Below, in pieces: positions 50,135 to 59,114 of a DNA stretch of 64,000 nucleotides (within the stretch, counting starts at the first letter, position 1; each line of letters starts with the position of its first letter). This DNA comes from Mucilaginibacter arboris (GTDB lineage: Bacteria; Bacteroidota; Bacteroidia; Sphingobacteriales; Sphingobacteriaceae), in contig NZ_WPIK01000003.1 of the NCBI RefSeq assembly GCF_009754915.1, forward strand, positions 1 to 64,000, read 5' to 3'. A program made the position numbers and the translations under genes. The notes under the pieces were generated by a model. That model did not search any database, was not told the origin of the DNA, and saw only the letters and a program-made list of their open reading frames with translations.

Positions 50135-52555
50135 TTAATGATGGTTTTTGTTCCAGCCAAACTTAATTTTGCCGTTTTCGCCATCGCTTGCCAGAATGTG
50201 TAAAACAATTCCCTTCATCCTTCTTTCCTGTTTTTCCTGCTGATTTGTAATCCCTTCATCTTTTTTAGGGTTGCGTAAAGGAATATCCAAGGCAATATTT
50301 GTTCCTTTTGAAAGCGAATAAATGCCGGCAACATTCATATTTAAAACACTCGAATTAATCATCATTGGGTTGATGGTAATTTTATCGCCATGCAAATCAA
50401 ACTTTCCGTCCAGGTTGTTAAAAGTAATATTGTTAAGGTTACGTAACGGAAATGCAAATTTGCCAACATTTGTAATCGGTTCAAAATCTAATAATGCGCC
50501 TTTTTTCAGGTTTAAATTCACTGTTCCGTTTATAGATCTTGGAACAATTTTACCCTGATCGGTAAGGTTACCAGAAATGTTTGATTTTAAAAACAAGAAG
50601 CCGCGCAGGTTTTTGTAAGTAAAATCTTTCAGGCCAAAATTATCAAACGAGTAAAAGAAGTTGCTGATATTTACATTGTTAACGCTGGTATTGATTGCAA
50701 AATGATTTAAAACGCCATTTTGTGTAATCCTGCCGTTCAGATTAACAGAACCGCCTGAATTTTTTACCTGCACATTTTTCATTTCTATACCCGTTTCCGA
50801 TAGCAGTAAATCTGCATTTACATCCGTAGCCATAAACTTAAAATAGTAAGCTTTGTCCACATGCAAATGCATATCTGCGCTGCCTTTTTCTAACACTGTA
50901 TTAAGTTGATCGGCAAAGTTAGTGCTGTTTCTTTTCTTAACCGTTGTGCTTCGTTTACCAGATAAAAAACCTAAAAATTCGCCTAAATATAATTGCGGGC
51001 TGCGTATTTGCCAGTTCACCAGAATCTTCTCGGGTGCGGTATAATACAAGTTCAGGAAATTTTTTACGCTTCCTTCCATATAAACAATACTTCTTCCGCT
51101 TTGTAAATGAATGTTTTTTAAGTAAAGGTCATCGCCGGTAAAATTGAGCGAGATGGAAGTATTTTTAAAATTAAGCTTGCGCGGCAGGTAATTAACATCT
51201 GCATTTTTAATGTTAACCAAGCCATGAACAATTGGTTTAACTAACTTAAAATCAACAATATTTGCGGTATAACTCAAATCAAGATCAGCCGTGCCTTTGG
51301 TTAGGTTTAGTGTTTCAGAAAACAAATGGTTTAGCCTTGCTACTGCAAATTTCGATTTTAATTTTCCGGCAGCAATTGGTTTATTGAGGTTACTGATAAT
51401 GCCGGTATCAACCCTAAAAGGAACCTGCTCATAGTTGCCTGTAAGCTGATAAATTTTAATGGCCGAATTTTCATCCGTCAAACCTTTTCCCTTGATATAA
51501 TTATTGGTAAAAGCAGCCTGGAAACTACAACTGTCCACCGTGCCTTCGGGTGTGCTGAGTGTATTGTTTTTAACCGTACATTTTACATCAATTGCCGGAT
51601 CGCCGCCTTTGTTAAAACTACCTGCAATAACGGCATTTACATCAAAGGGATGTTTTAAATCAAACATATTTAAATGCGAGGTAATATTAGGGGCAAGCAG
51701 GGCAGATGCACGTTTCCACAAAATTTCGTGCTCGGTAATATCAATGGTAAAATCTCCGGGGTTCTTTATGGTACTGAATTTACCTGAGATAATAAAAGGG
51801 TCATCGCCAATATTTAATGTATTTGGAGCTACCGTAATGATGCCATTTGTTGCATTAAAAGCAGCAACTATTGTTCCCTGTAATAGTTTATCTTTGATAA
51901 AACTTCCGCGTAAGGTGTTAAAAGCCATGCTTTTAGCAAGTACTTTTAGGTTGAGGTTAGCGTTCCAGTCATCGTTCTTGTAATCAATTTTGCCTTTTAA
52001 ATTATCAACAGCAAAATGAAAAAGTTTATGTCCTTTTTGATTATCAAGGATGAAATTAACCTGGTTTAGATAAAACTGCCTTACTTCTGCTGTAGAATTA
52101 TCATTTTTAGCTGCGCTACTTTTTGGTTTTTCCTGCTTCCTTAAAACAAAGGTATTGCTGTAACCTGTACTATCGGTATATAAATAAATGGTAGCCTGGT
52201 CAAGCCCCATTTTATTAATTTTAATGGCGCCGTGCATTAATGCAAAAGCATTAACAGAAATATTAAAGTTTTTAGCTTCCAGCAAAGTATGGTGATGGAC
52301 TTTCCACAAACTATCGCGCAAAACAACATCTTTCAAGGTAACTGAAATGCCGGGGAAACCACTTAAAAAAGAAGGGTTCATGCTGGCTATGGTTAAAGTG
52401 CCGCCATGCAGGTTTTTGTTAAGTTCTTTGATAATTGCATTCAGGAAATATTGTTTATGAAAGTTAATATAGGAAGTTGCTGCTACCAAAGCAATCAAAA
52501 GTAATCCTACAAGAATGGCAAATATTTTAAATAGAGTTTTTAACCAGCGCGGCAT
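50135..52555 (-). CDS. AsmA-family membrane-anchored protein
   Basis: An 806-residue protein with one N-terminal membrane helix (residues 9-27, KIFAILVGLLLIALVAATSY) and a long strand-rich periplasmic body with repeats of the 'g.l.i..l....' kind. The start PRWLKTLFKIFA and the segment LTIASMNPSFLSGFPGISVTLKDVV are typical AsmA; the C-terminal SKGTNIALDIPLRNPK fits the same family. AsmA-like proteins form hydrophobic grooves thought to carry lipids between membranes; that role is inferred here. Monocistronic. Confidence 0.9.
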   Translation of the reverse strand: MPRWLKTLFKIFAILVGLLLIALVAATSYINFHKQYFLNAIIKELNKNLHGGTLTIASMNPSFLSGFPGISVTLKDVVLRDSLWKVHHHTLLEAKNFNISVNAFALMHGAIKINKMGLDQATIYLYTDSTGYSNTFVLRKQEKPKSSAAKNDNSTAEVRQFYLNQVNFILDNQKGHKLFHFAVDNLKGKIDYKNDDWNANLNLKVLAKSMAFNTLRGSFIKDKLLQGTIVAAFNATNGIITVAPNTLNIGDDPFIISGKFSTIKNPGDFTIDITEHEILWKRASALLAPNITSHLNMFDLKHPFDVNAVIAGSFNKGGDPAIDVKCTVKNNTLSTPEGTVDSCSFQAAFTNNYIKGKGLTDENSAIKIYQLTGNYEQVPFRVDTGIISNLNKPIAAGKLKSKFAVARLNHLFSETLNLTKGTADLDLSYTANIVDFKLVKPIVHGLVNIKNADVNYLPRKLNFKNTSISLNFTGDDLYLKNIHLQSGRSIVYMEGSVKNFLNLYYTAPEKILVNWQIRSPQLYLGEFLGFLSGKRSTTVKKRNSTNFADQLNTVLEKGSADMHLHVDKAYYFKFMATDVNADLLLSETGIEMKNVQVKNSGGSVNLNGRITQNGVLNHFAINTSVNNVNISNFFYSFDNFGLKDFTYKNLRGFLFLKSNISGNLTDQGKIVPRSINGTVNLNLKKGALLDFEPITNVGKFAFPLRNLNNITFNNLDGKFDLHGDKITINPMMINSSVLNMNVAGIYSLSKGTNIALDIPLRNPKKDEGITNQQEKQERRMKGIVLHILASDGENGKIKFGWNKNHH

Positions 52556-52798
52556 TGTTCAAAAATTTATTAGCTAAGGTTTACAGGTTTACTTTGTTTG
52601 TGCAAAAAGCGGAAAAACCAAAATGTTTTACAATATATTTAGAATGATGAATATAAGTAAAAGTATGCTCTTTTGAACAATAATTATTCGGGTGGCTGCC
52701 ATTTATACACTAATTTTTACCTGGTAAAAACAGTATCTGTAATTTTATTTCTGCAGGTATGCAACCAATTTAAAACATACGTCATCTTGTTTATATAA

Positions 52799-53365
52799 AT
52801 GATGCTTTTGGAACACAGGCTAACAGAGTTGATTGAAGGCTGCCGTTTGGGCAACCGGAAAGCGCAGGAAACGCTTTACAAACTTTTTGCTGCTAAAATG
52901 TTAGGTGTTTGCCTGCGTTACGCTACCGATAAAATGGAAGCAGAAGATATGCTGCAAAACGGATTTATTAAAGTATTTGGAAAGCTAAAAGACTTTAAAG
53001 GAGAGGGTTCTTTTGAAGGCTGGGTAAGGCGGATCATGGTTCATAGTTCTATCGAATATTACCGCAAGCACCATAAAATGATGCAACTGGTAGAAATGGA
53101 TGCACCAGGCGCAGAACAATCGGTAAATGCTGTTGCAGCAAGCAGTTTGGAAGCAAAAGATTTGCTGGCAATGATACAGACTTTGCCTGCCGGTTACCGG
53201 ATGGTTTTTAATTTATACGCGATGGAAGGTTTTTCGCACAAAGAGATCGGGGCGATGTTACAAATTAGTGAAGGCGCATCAAAATCGCAACTGTCCAGGG
53301 CACGCACAATTTTAAAAGAAATGGTTAACAAAATGGAAGGAGTAAGGTATGAAGATTTCGGATAA
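52799..53365 (+). CDS. ECF-type RNA polymerase sigma factor
   Basis: A 188-residue sigma-70 family ECF factor. Region 2 (RKAQETLYKLFAAKMLGVCLRYATDKMEAEDMLQNGFIKVFGKL) and region 4 (GYRMVFNLYAMEGFSHKEIGAMLQISEGASKSQLSRARTIL) are clear. There is no transmembrane segment. It is the first gene of a three-gene operon with an anti-sigma-like membrane protein (overlap of 17 nt) and an outer membrane barrel, so it may sense envelope stress or a surface substrate. Two adjacent ATGs are available as start. Confidence 0.95.
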   Translation: MMLLEHRLTELIEGCRLGNRKAQETLYKLFAAKMLGVCLRYATDKMEAEDMLQNGFIKVFGKLKDFKGEGSFEGWVRRIMVHSSIEYYRKHHKMMQLVEMDAPGAEQSVNAVAASSLEAKDLLAMIQTLPAGYRMVFNLYAMEGFSHKEIGAMLQISEGASKSQLSRARTILKEMVNKMEGVRYEDFG

Positions 53366-54125
53366 AGAACTGGATGATCTGTTTCAATCCAAACTAAACA
53401 ACCTGGAGACAGAACCTGATGCAAGGGTTTGGAACAATATTTCGGCACAACTCAACATAAAACCAAAAAAGAAAAGCATCATCATGTCAATCTTGCAAAT
53501 TGCTGCAAGTATGGTAATTGTGTTTTCAGCCGGATGGCTGTTGCTCCGGCAAAATGATCAGCTTGTAAAAAAACCGCTTCCGCAAAAAGTAGTTAAGCTT
53601 GAATTGAAACGGCCGCCAACCGCAATTCAGGAAAGTGAAAGCTTGGTTAAGAAAAAGGTGCTTCTTTTATCTGCTAAAAATAAGGTGATAAAAGAAGCAT
53701 GGACATCTAAAAGAAAACATCATGCAATTGCTTTAAAGCCTGAAATCGGACCAGAACAAGATGATGCTTCAACCCAAACACTGGCACAAAATAAGCAAGA
53801 ACAGGATTTACAAAAAAGTAATATTACCCAAAGCAGAATTGCTGTTGTGCCCGATATTGCAACAAGTTTGAATGTACAACCCGAAAATGAAACGCCGGTA
53901 ACAACACCCGTTAAACCACCAGTTTTAGCTGTTAAAAGAAGCATGCCGGTAACCGTTGCCAAACATAAAGGCATCCGTACTGTTGGCGATCTTGTGAATT
54001 TAGTAATGGCCAAAGTTGATAAGCGCCAGGACAAGCTGATCGAGTTTACAGATAGTGATGATGGTGAAGAATCAAACATAACCGGCATTAACCTTGGTAT
54101 TATCAGCCTTAAAAAAGAAAAATAA
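53349..54125 (+). CDS. putative anti-sigma factor / membrane regulator
   Basis: A 258-residue protein with the N-terminal helix typical of the anti-sigma cluster (DKELDDLFQSKLNNLETEPD, then VWNNISAQLNI), one membrane helix (about 45-64, SMVIVFSAGWLLL), and a low-complexity Lys/Thr/Pro-rich extracytoplasmic part. It overlaps the sigma-factor gene by 17 nt. Anti-sigma activity is inferred from context and layout. Two exact 12-mer copies (53689 and 53933, minus orientation) and one 1-nt variant (53659) lie inside its coding region, where the encoded residues (KEAW, KRSM, LLLSAKN) are low-constraint. Confidence 0.78.
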   Translation: MKISDKELDDLFQSKLNNLETEPDARVWNNISAQLNIKPKKKSIIMSILQIAASMVIVFSAGWLLLRQNDQLVKKPLPQKVVKLELKRPPTAIQESESLVKKKVLLLSAKNKVIKEAWTSKRKHHAIALKPEIGPEQDDASTQTLAQNKQEQDLQKSNITQSRIAVVPDIATSLNVQPENETPVTTPVKPPVLAVKRSMPVTVAKHKGIRTVGDLVNLVMAKVDKRQDKLIEFTDSDDGEESNITGINLGIISLKKEK

Positions 54126-54143
54126 CCTAAATTTTAAATCTAT

Positions 54144-54950
54144 ATGAAACGCTTACTTTTTACCATAACTTTTTGTAGTTTACTGGTTCCGGTTTTCGCA
54201 CAAATCAAAACAGATTCTGCTATCACTCAAACAGATACCTCCCGGGCTAAAAAACATGGCTACAAACTGTTAATTGGTATTAAAACTAAAACTGATACAG
54301 TTAAAACTAAAATTGTAAAAAAATCATCAGGCTTTAATTTCGGCCTTACCTTTTCCCGTTTTGATCTTGGTTTTGCCCGCTTGCTTGATAATGGTAGTTT
54401 TACCTTATCTTCTAAAAACCAGTTCCTGGATTATAAAGGCGGCAAAACTGCTTATGTAGGTTTTGATGTTTTGCAGATGGGCTATCGTTTTAACCCGTAT
54501 TTTAAAGTTTATTTAGCCGGTGGTTTTGATTGGACATTGATCCGTTTGCGCCAGAATATCACCATTCAGGAAAATACTTCCACCTTAACTTATACTACAG
54601 ATAATGTTAATTATAGCAAAAACCGTTTTTCGGCCAGTTATCTGCGTATTCCTTTAGCTTTTGATTTCAGGACGAAAGATGATAAACGCGGCAACAAATT
54701 TCATTTTACTGCCGGCCCTGAAATTGGTTTTTTGCTAAATGGAAAAGTGAAACAAATTAGTGACGAGTTCGGCAAGAAGAAGTTTTACGATAATTATCAT
54801 TTTAACCAGTTTCGTTATGGCGCTTACGCCCGCGTCGGCTATAAAAGCTTGGGCTTATTCGTGAAGTATTACCAAAATGGAATGTTTGAAAATAGTCCAG
54901 ATCAAAACGGATTGAAAAATATGAACTTTGGATTGACTTTTGGGCTTTAA
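54144..54950 (+). CDS. outer-membrane beta-barrel protein (PorT/OmpX-like)
   Basis: A 268-residue exported protein: signal peptide MKRLLFTITFCSLLVPVFA, then a Lys/Thr-rich linker and amphipathic strands (GFNFGLTFSRFDLGFARLL, AYVGFDVLQMGYRF, KVYLAGGFDWTLIRLRQ, GAYARVGYKSLGLF) ending NMNFGLTFGL, an aromatic-terminated strand. It is the last gene of the sigma/anti-sigma operon. Function unknown; it may be the envelope component whose production the sigma factor controls. Confidence 0.85.
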   Translation: MKRLLFTITFCSLLVPVFAQIKTDSAITQTDTSRAKKHGYKLLIGIKTKTDTVKTKIVKKSSGFNFGLTFSRFDLGFARLLDNGSFTLSSKNQFLDYKGGKTAYVGFDVLQMGYRFNPYFKVYLAGGFDWTLIRLRQNITIQENTSTLTYTTDNVNYSKNRFSASYLRIPLAFDFRTKDDKRGNKFHFTAGPEIGFLLNGKVKQISDEFGKKKFYDNYHFNQFRYGAYARVGYKSLGLFVKYYQNGMFENSPDQNGLKNMNFGLTFGL

Positions 54951-55026
54951 GCATCTACCGTTTCAGTTTTATACATCAGGAAAAACTTAACTTCCCTGAT
55001 GTTTAAATATTTCAATCCATTCTCTT

Positions 55027-55201
55027 AGAAGCTGTTTAAATTATTTTCCATGCTTCTTTTATCGCCTTAAAATCTGTGATCCACTTGCTTTTTTTAATTG
55101 CCACGGCCTTCAGGCCGTGGGCGGTAAAAACACAGGAAGCGGCTTTAGCCCAAAAAAGAAACATACAAAAAATTCACTGAATAAATTTTAAACAGCTTCT
55201 T
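55027..55201. repeat. short derivative of the compound repeat element
   Basis: Terminal inverted repeats AGAAGCTGTTTAAA...TTTAAACAGCTTCT bound a 175-bp element. It retains only the right part of the inner element of A1/A2, including one CCACGGCCTTCAGGCCGTGG palindrome and GGCTTTAGCC, plus a 12-mer copy at 55050-55061. Its right end overlaps the 3' end of the MNT relic, which suggests insertion into that gene or capture of its end. Confidence 0.75.
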
Positions 55202-55536
55202 AATTCAGGGATATTTGTTTTAACAGTATCATAAGATATATATTCTACGGTTTCTAAAATATTCGGGCCAATATGCTTGCTTAGCGATTGTTCAGTAATA
55301 AGGTCAACTTTATTTTCGAACAGATCTTCCAAAAAATAAACAATGCTAAGGTAATTTTGAAAGGTCTTTTTCTCTTGCCTGATGTCAACTAATAAATCTA
55401 TATCACTTTTTTATGGTTGCTTTATTTTTAACATAAGAACCCAAAGGCCAATCTCCCGAACGCCAAAAGCAGAAAGCTGTGCTTTATTAGCAGACAGTTT
55501 TTCTAAAATAATATCTTTTGTAAGCGGAGAACGCAT
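55174..55536 (-). pseudogene. MNT-type nucleotidyltransferase (minimal NTase) with frameshifts
   Basis: ATG at 55536 reads LTKDIILEKLSANKAQLSAF then FGVREIGL, but the following GSYVKNKATIKK is in another frame and KSDIDLLVDIRQEKKTFQNY returns to the first. This matches the MNT antitoxin signature G-S-x(9-12)-S-D-I-D-L-L. Later residues (VDLITEQSLSKHIGPNILETVEY) also fit. Two single-base changes therefore break it. In intact MNT/HEPN modules the NTase neutralises a HEPN toxin; no HEPN gene lies here. Confidence 0.78.
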
Positions 55537-55587
55537 AATCAAAAATACTAAATAAACCGGAAATTCTGTTTTACGTATCTTTACCAA

Positions 55588-56604
55588 ATGACAGAATCTA
55601 TGCCTTTTTTAGAGGTAAAAAATGTAACCAAATTATTTGCAGGCGAAAAAATATCAGGTGTTAAAAATATAAGTTTAAGTATTGCTGAAGGTAAAATTAC
55701 AGCGATTATTGGACGGAGCGGAAGCGGAAAATCAACTTTATTAAATTTAATTTATGGATTGATTGATCCTGATGCAGGCAGGATTACATTTTTAGGAGAA
55801 CGTGTTTGGGGGCCTGCAGAAAAACTGATTCCCGGTCACGATCAAATGAAAATGGTTACCCAGCAATCCGATCATTTGAACCATTATGCAAAAGTTTGGG
55901 ATAATGTAGCTTCGTTGCTGCCTAACACCAATCTAACTTATAAATCAGCAAAAACAACCGAAGTATTACAGCAATTACGTTTGCTGGATTTAAAAGAAAG
56001 GCGTGTTGCAGATTTGAGCGGCGGCGAACGCCAGCGTGTTTCTATTGCACGTGCGTTGGTTGCTAACCCAAAAGTTTTGTTGCTGGACGAGCCTTTTAAC
56101 CAGGTTGATGCTTCTTTTAGGGACAATTTGCAGCAGGATATACGGGAAATAGTCCGGCAAACAGGATTAACCGTGATCATGGTTTCGCATGATCCGCAAG
56201 AAGTTTTATCGCTGGCAGATGAATTAGTTGTTTTAAAAGATGGCGAAGTAGTTGAAGCAGGAAACCCACAGCAATTGTATCAGCAGCCTGAAAATTTATA
56301 TACAGCTACTTTGCTGGCAAACGGTACTGTTTTTAATGGCATAAAAGCAGCATCCTTAGGAATTGCTACCAAAAAAAAAACAATAATGGTTTATGCAGAA
56401 GGATTTTATATCGATAAAAACAGCATTGAAAACCTGTGTACAATTGAAGCGGTTTTATTTAAAGGGTTTTACGAAGAACTGGTTTTGAACAATGGCACAG
56501 TAAAATTTAAAACAATTAATTTAAACGTAGGGGCATACCAAACAGGAGATCGGGTTAGTGTTACAATAAAACAGTTTTTAACTTTTGAAGAAGGGCTTGC
56601 TTAG
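55588..56604 (+). CDS. ABC transporter ATP-binding protein with TOBE-like tail
   Basis: A 338-residue ATPase of the importer type. Walker A GRSGSGKS (about 43-50), signature LSGGERQR (about 143), Walker B KVLLLDEPF and the H-loop MVSHDPQEV are present. The C-terminal 100 residues (ATLLANGTVFNGIKAASLG and on) resemble the TOBE regulatory domain of PotA/CysA-like ATPases. No permease gene is adjacent, so its transport partner is unknown. The FNQVDASF residues near 175 are encoded by an exact 12-mer (56108). Its stop overlaps the ilvA stop on the other strand by 4 nt. Confidence 0.92.
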   Translation: MTESMPFLEVKNVTKLFAGEKISGVKNISLSIAEGKITAIIGRSGSGKSTLLNLIYGLIDPDAGRITFLGERVWGPAEKLIPGHDQMKMVTQQSDHLNHYAKVWDNVASLLPNTNLTYKSAKTTEVLQQLRLLDLKERRVADLSGGERQRVSIARALVANPKVLLLDEPFNQVDASFRDNLQQDIREIVRQTGLTVIMVSHDPQEVLSLADELVVLKDGEVVEAGNPQQLYQQPENLYTATLLANGTVFNGIKAASLGIATKKKTIMVYAEGFYIDKNSIENLCTIEAVLFKGFYEELVLNNGTVKFKTINLNVGAYQTGDRVSVTIKQFLTFEEGLA

Positions 56605-57848
56605 ATAAAATATTCAAACAAATTATTATCGTTGTTGATCTCTTTGTAATCAAAACGGTTTTCTTTCATGCGGCTGATTAACGAGGCGTAATCTTCTTTA
56701 TCTTTCAACTCGATACAAACCAATGCCGGCCCGCTTTCCCGTTCTGTTTTTTTCACAAACTCAAAACGGGTAATATCATCGGTTGGCCCTAAAACCTTGT
56801 TGGCAAACAAACGCAAAGCGCCCGGGCGTTGCGGGAAACGTACGATAAAGTAATGCTTTAATCCTTCGTATAACAAAGATCGTTCTTTAATTTCCTGCAA
56901 ACGGTCAATGTCGTTATTGCCGCCGCTGATAACGCAAACTACTTTTTTGCCTGCTATTTTATCTTTGCAGAAATCCAAGGCAGAAACAGATAAAGCGCCA
57001 GCAGGTTCGGCAACAATGGCATCCTCGTTGTATAATTTCAGGATAGTGGTACAAACTTTTCCTTCGGGGATCAGCAGCATTTCGTCTAATACTTCATGGC
57101 ACAACTGGTAAGTGATATAGCCAACCCTTTTTACAGAAGCGCCATCCACAAAACGATTAATCGTATCCAAAGTAACCGGTTCTAAGTGTGCAAAAGCCTG
57201 GTACATAGAAGGTGCGCCTTCCGGTTCTGTTCCGATTAAGCTAACATCCGGTTTGTGTTGACGGATAAACTGGCCTAAACCCGCTGCTAATCCGCCACCG
57301 CCAACAGGCATAATGATCGTATCCACCTCAGGTAAATCTTCTAGGATTTCTACACCAACAGTTCCCTGTCCTTCTATAATTTGTAAATTATCAAAAGGCG
57401 GAATAAAAGTTAAACCGTGCAATTGTGTGTATGCCAATGCTTCTGCCAGGCAATCATCAAAAGTATCTCCAACAAGGATCGTCTCAACCATGCCATTGCC
57501 AAACATGCGTGTTTGATTAACCTTTTGCTTGGGTGTAATTTCAGGCATAAAAATAACTCCTTTGGTGCCTAATTTATTACAGGAAAAGGCAACGCCCTGC
57601 GCATGGTTGCCGGCGCTTGCGCAAACTACGCCGCGCTGCAATTGCTCTTCGCTTAGCTGGCTGATCATGTTATAAGCGCCGCGGAGTTTATAAGAGCGTA
57701 CTATTTGTAAATCTTCCCTTTTCAGGTAAACTTCGCAGTTGTATTTAACCGATAAATGGTGGTTGTACTGTAAAGGTGTGCGGTTAACTACGTTTTTTAG
57801 CCTGTTATAGGCGGCCAAAAAATCAAGTTGTTGTGTTTCTGTTTCCAT
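56601..57848 (-). CDS. ilvA: threonine ammonia-lyase (threonine dehydratase)
   Basis: A 415-residue PLP enzyme. YLKREDLQIVRSYKLRGAYNM has the PLP Lys in SYKLRGAYN, GGGGLAAGLGQF binds phosphate, and ASAGNHAQGVAFSC is characteristic of beta-family dehydratases. The C-terminal 90 residues hold an ACT-like regulatory domain (RPGALRLFANKVLGP and on), so it should respond to isoleucine or valine. It converts threonine to 2-oxobutanoate for isoleucine synthesis. It is the last gene of the branched-chain operon; its stop is interlocked with the convergent ABC ATPase stop. Confidence 0.95.
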   Translation of the reverse strand: METETQQLDFLAAYNRLKNVVNRTPLQYNHHLSVKYNCEVYLKREDLQIVRSYKLRGAYNMISQLSEEQLQRGVVCASAGNHAQGVAFSCNKLGTKGVIFMPEITPKQKVNQTRMFGNGMVETILVGDTFDDCLAEALAYTQLHGLTFIPPFDNLQIIEGQGTVGVEILEDLPEVDTIIMPVGGGGLAAGLGQFIRQHKPDVSLIGTEPEGAPSMYQAFAHLEPVTLDTINRFVDGASVKRVGYITYQLCHEVLDEMLLIPEGKVCTTILKLYNEDAIVAEPAGALSVSALDFCKDKIAGKKVVCVISGGNNDIDRLQEIKERSLLYEGLKHYFIVRFPQRPGALRLFANKVLGPTDDITRFEFVKKTERESGPALVCIELKDKEDYASLISRMKENRFDYKEINNDNNLFEYFI

Positions 57849-57868
57849 GGGCTGAAATGCTGCGGCAA

Positions 57869-59035
57869 CTACCTGGCGCTTGCTACTGTAATTAAGCCAA
57901 GTAAGTCGTCATCGTTAAGGTCTAATTTGCTGTCGGCTAAAGTTAAAAAGCGTTTGTAGGTTTCGTCTAATTCGGTTTTGCTAAGCTGATGTCCTAAACG
58001 TTCTAAATGAAATCTCAGGGCATGACGCCCGCTGCGTGCGGTCAATACAATACTGGCGCTTGGAAAGCCAACGTCTTCCGGTTTGATGATCTCGTAATTT
58101 TCGCGGTTTTTCAGGAACCCATCCTGATGGATACCAGAACTATGCGCAAAAGCATTGCTGCCAACGATCGCTTTATTTGGCTGTACGGGCATCCGCATTT
58201 GCGTGCTTACCATCCGGCTTAATTCATAAAAGGCTTTGGTGTTGATGTGATCGATATTAAGGTTGAGGCTTTGATGGGTTTTCAGGATCATCACTACTTC
58301 TTCTATCGATGTATTTCCTGCACGTTCGCCAATGCCGTTGATCGTTCCTTCAATTTGTCGTGCGCCATTTTGTAGGCCCGAAACAGAATTAGCAGTGGCT
58401 AAACCGAGATCATTATGGCAATGAACAGAAATAATAGCCTGATCGATATTTTTTACGTTTTCTTTTAAAAATCTGATCTTGCTGCCGTACTGGTCCGGCA
58501 GGCAATACCCGTTTGTGTCCGGTATATTTACCACCGTGGCGCCCGCCGCAATAACGGCTTCTATCATTTTAGCTAAATACTCAATATCTGCACGCCCGGC
58601 ATCTTCTGCATAAAACTCAATATCTTCTACAAAACCTTTGGCATATTTTACAGCAGTAACCGCACGTTCCAGTATTTCTTCGCGAGTGCTGTTAAACTTA
58701 TGCCTGATATGCATATCCGAAGCGCCAATGCCGGTATGGATACGCGGATGTTTGGCATACTGCAACGAAGCAACAGCCGAATCAATATCGCCTTTATGTG
58801 CACGGGTTAAAGCACAAACAATAGGGTTTTTAACGGCTTTGGATATTTCTACAACACTTTGGAAATCACCGGGACTGGAAACCGGGAAACCGGCTTCAAT
58901 TACGTCCACGCCCAGAGCTTCCAGTTCTTTTGCAATTTCAATTTTTTCGCTGGTACTTAACTGGCATCCCGGAACCTGTTCGCCATCGCGAAGTGTGGTG
59001 TCAAAAATGTAGATATGGTTTGGGTCGTGTAACAT
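57869..59035 (-). CDS. leuA: 2-isopropylmalate synthase, short form
   Basis: 388 residues with the start at 59035 ([19 protein letters not shown]); the longer frame to 59086 begins inside an intergenic stutter repeat and is unlikely. [14 protein letters not shown] carries the metal Asp, [12 protein letters not shown] the metal His pair, [12 protein letters not shown] and [11 protein letters not shown] the substrate loop. The catalytic barrel and part of the linker are present but the C-terminal leucine-binding regulatory domain of classical LeuA (about 130 residues) is absent. It catalyses the first step of leucine synthesis. It is the seventh gene of a minus-strand branched-chain operon. Confidence 0.95.
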   Translation of the reverse strand: MLHDPNHIYIFDTTLRDGEQVPGCQLSTSEKIEIAKELEALGVDVIEAGFPVSSPGDFQSVVEISKAVKNPIVCALTRAHKGDIDSAVASLQYAKHPRIHTGIGASDMHIRHKFNSTREEILERAVTAVKYAKGFVEDIEFYAEDAGRADIEYLAKMIEAVIAAGATVVNIPDTNGYCLPDQYGSKIRFLKENVKNIDQAIISVHCHNDLGLATANSVSGLQNGARQIEGTINGIGERAGNTSIEEVVMILKTHQSLNLNIDHINTKAFYELSRMVSTQMRMPVQPNKAIVGSNAFAHSSGIHQDGFLKNRENYEIIKPEDVGFPSASIVLTARSGRHALRFHLERLGHQLSKTELDETYKRFLTLADSKLDLNDDDLLGLITVASAR

Positions 59036-59050
59036 ATTTTTGGTTTTTTG

Positions 59051-59114
59051 GGTTTGAGGTACGAGGTTTGAGGTACGAGGTTGCAAAGCCCTACTACCTC
59101 GTGCCTCAAACCTC
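59051..59114. repeat. stutter repeat with inverted copy
   Basis: GGTTTGAGGTACGAGG occurs twice in tandem (59051-59066 and 59065-59080), and CCTCGTGCCTCAAACC follows in inverted orientation (59097-59112). It separates leuA from the methyltransferase stop and supplies the spurious N-terminal extension of the leuA frame. Confidence 0.7.

Larger units (their letters stand above)
54951..55587. other. relic region with a shortened repeat element and MNT pseudogene
   Basis: The gap holds the repeat derivative 55027-55201 and the frameshifted MNT nucleotidyltransferase remnant 55174-55536. No intact gene is present. Confidence 0.7.
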
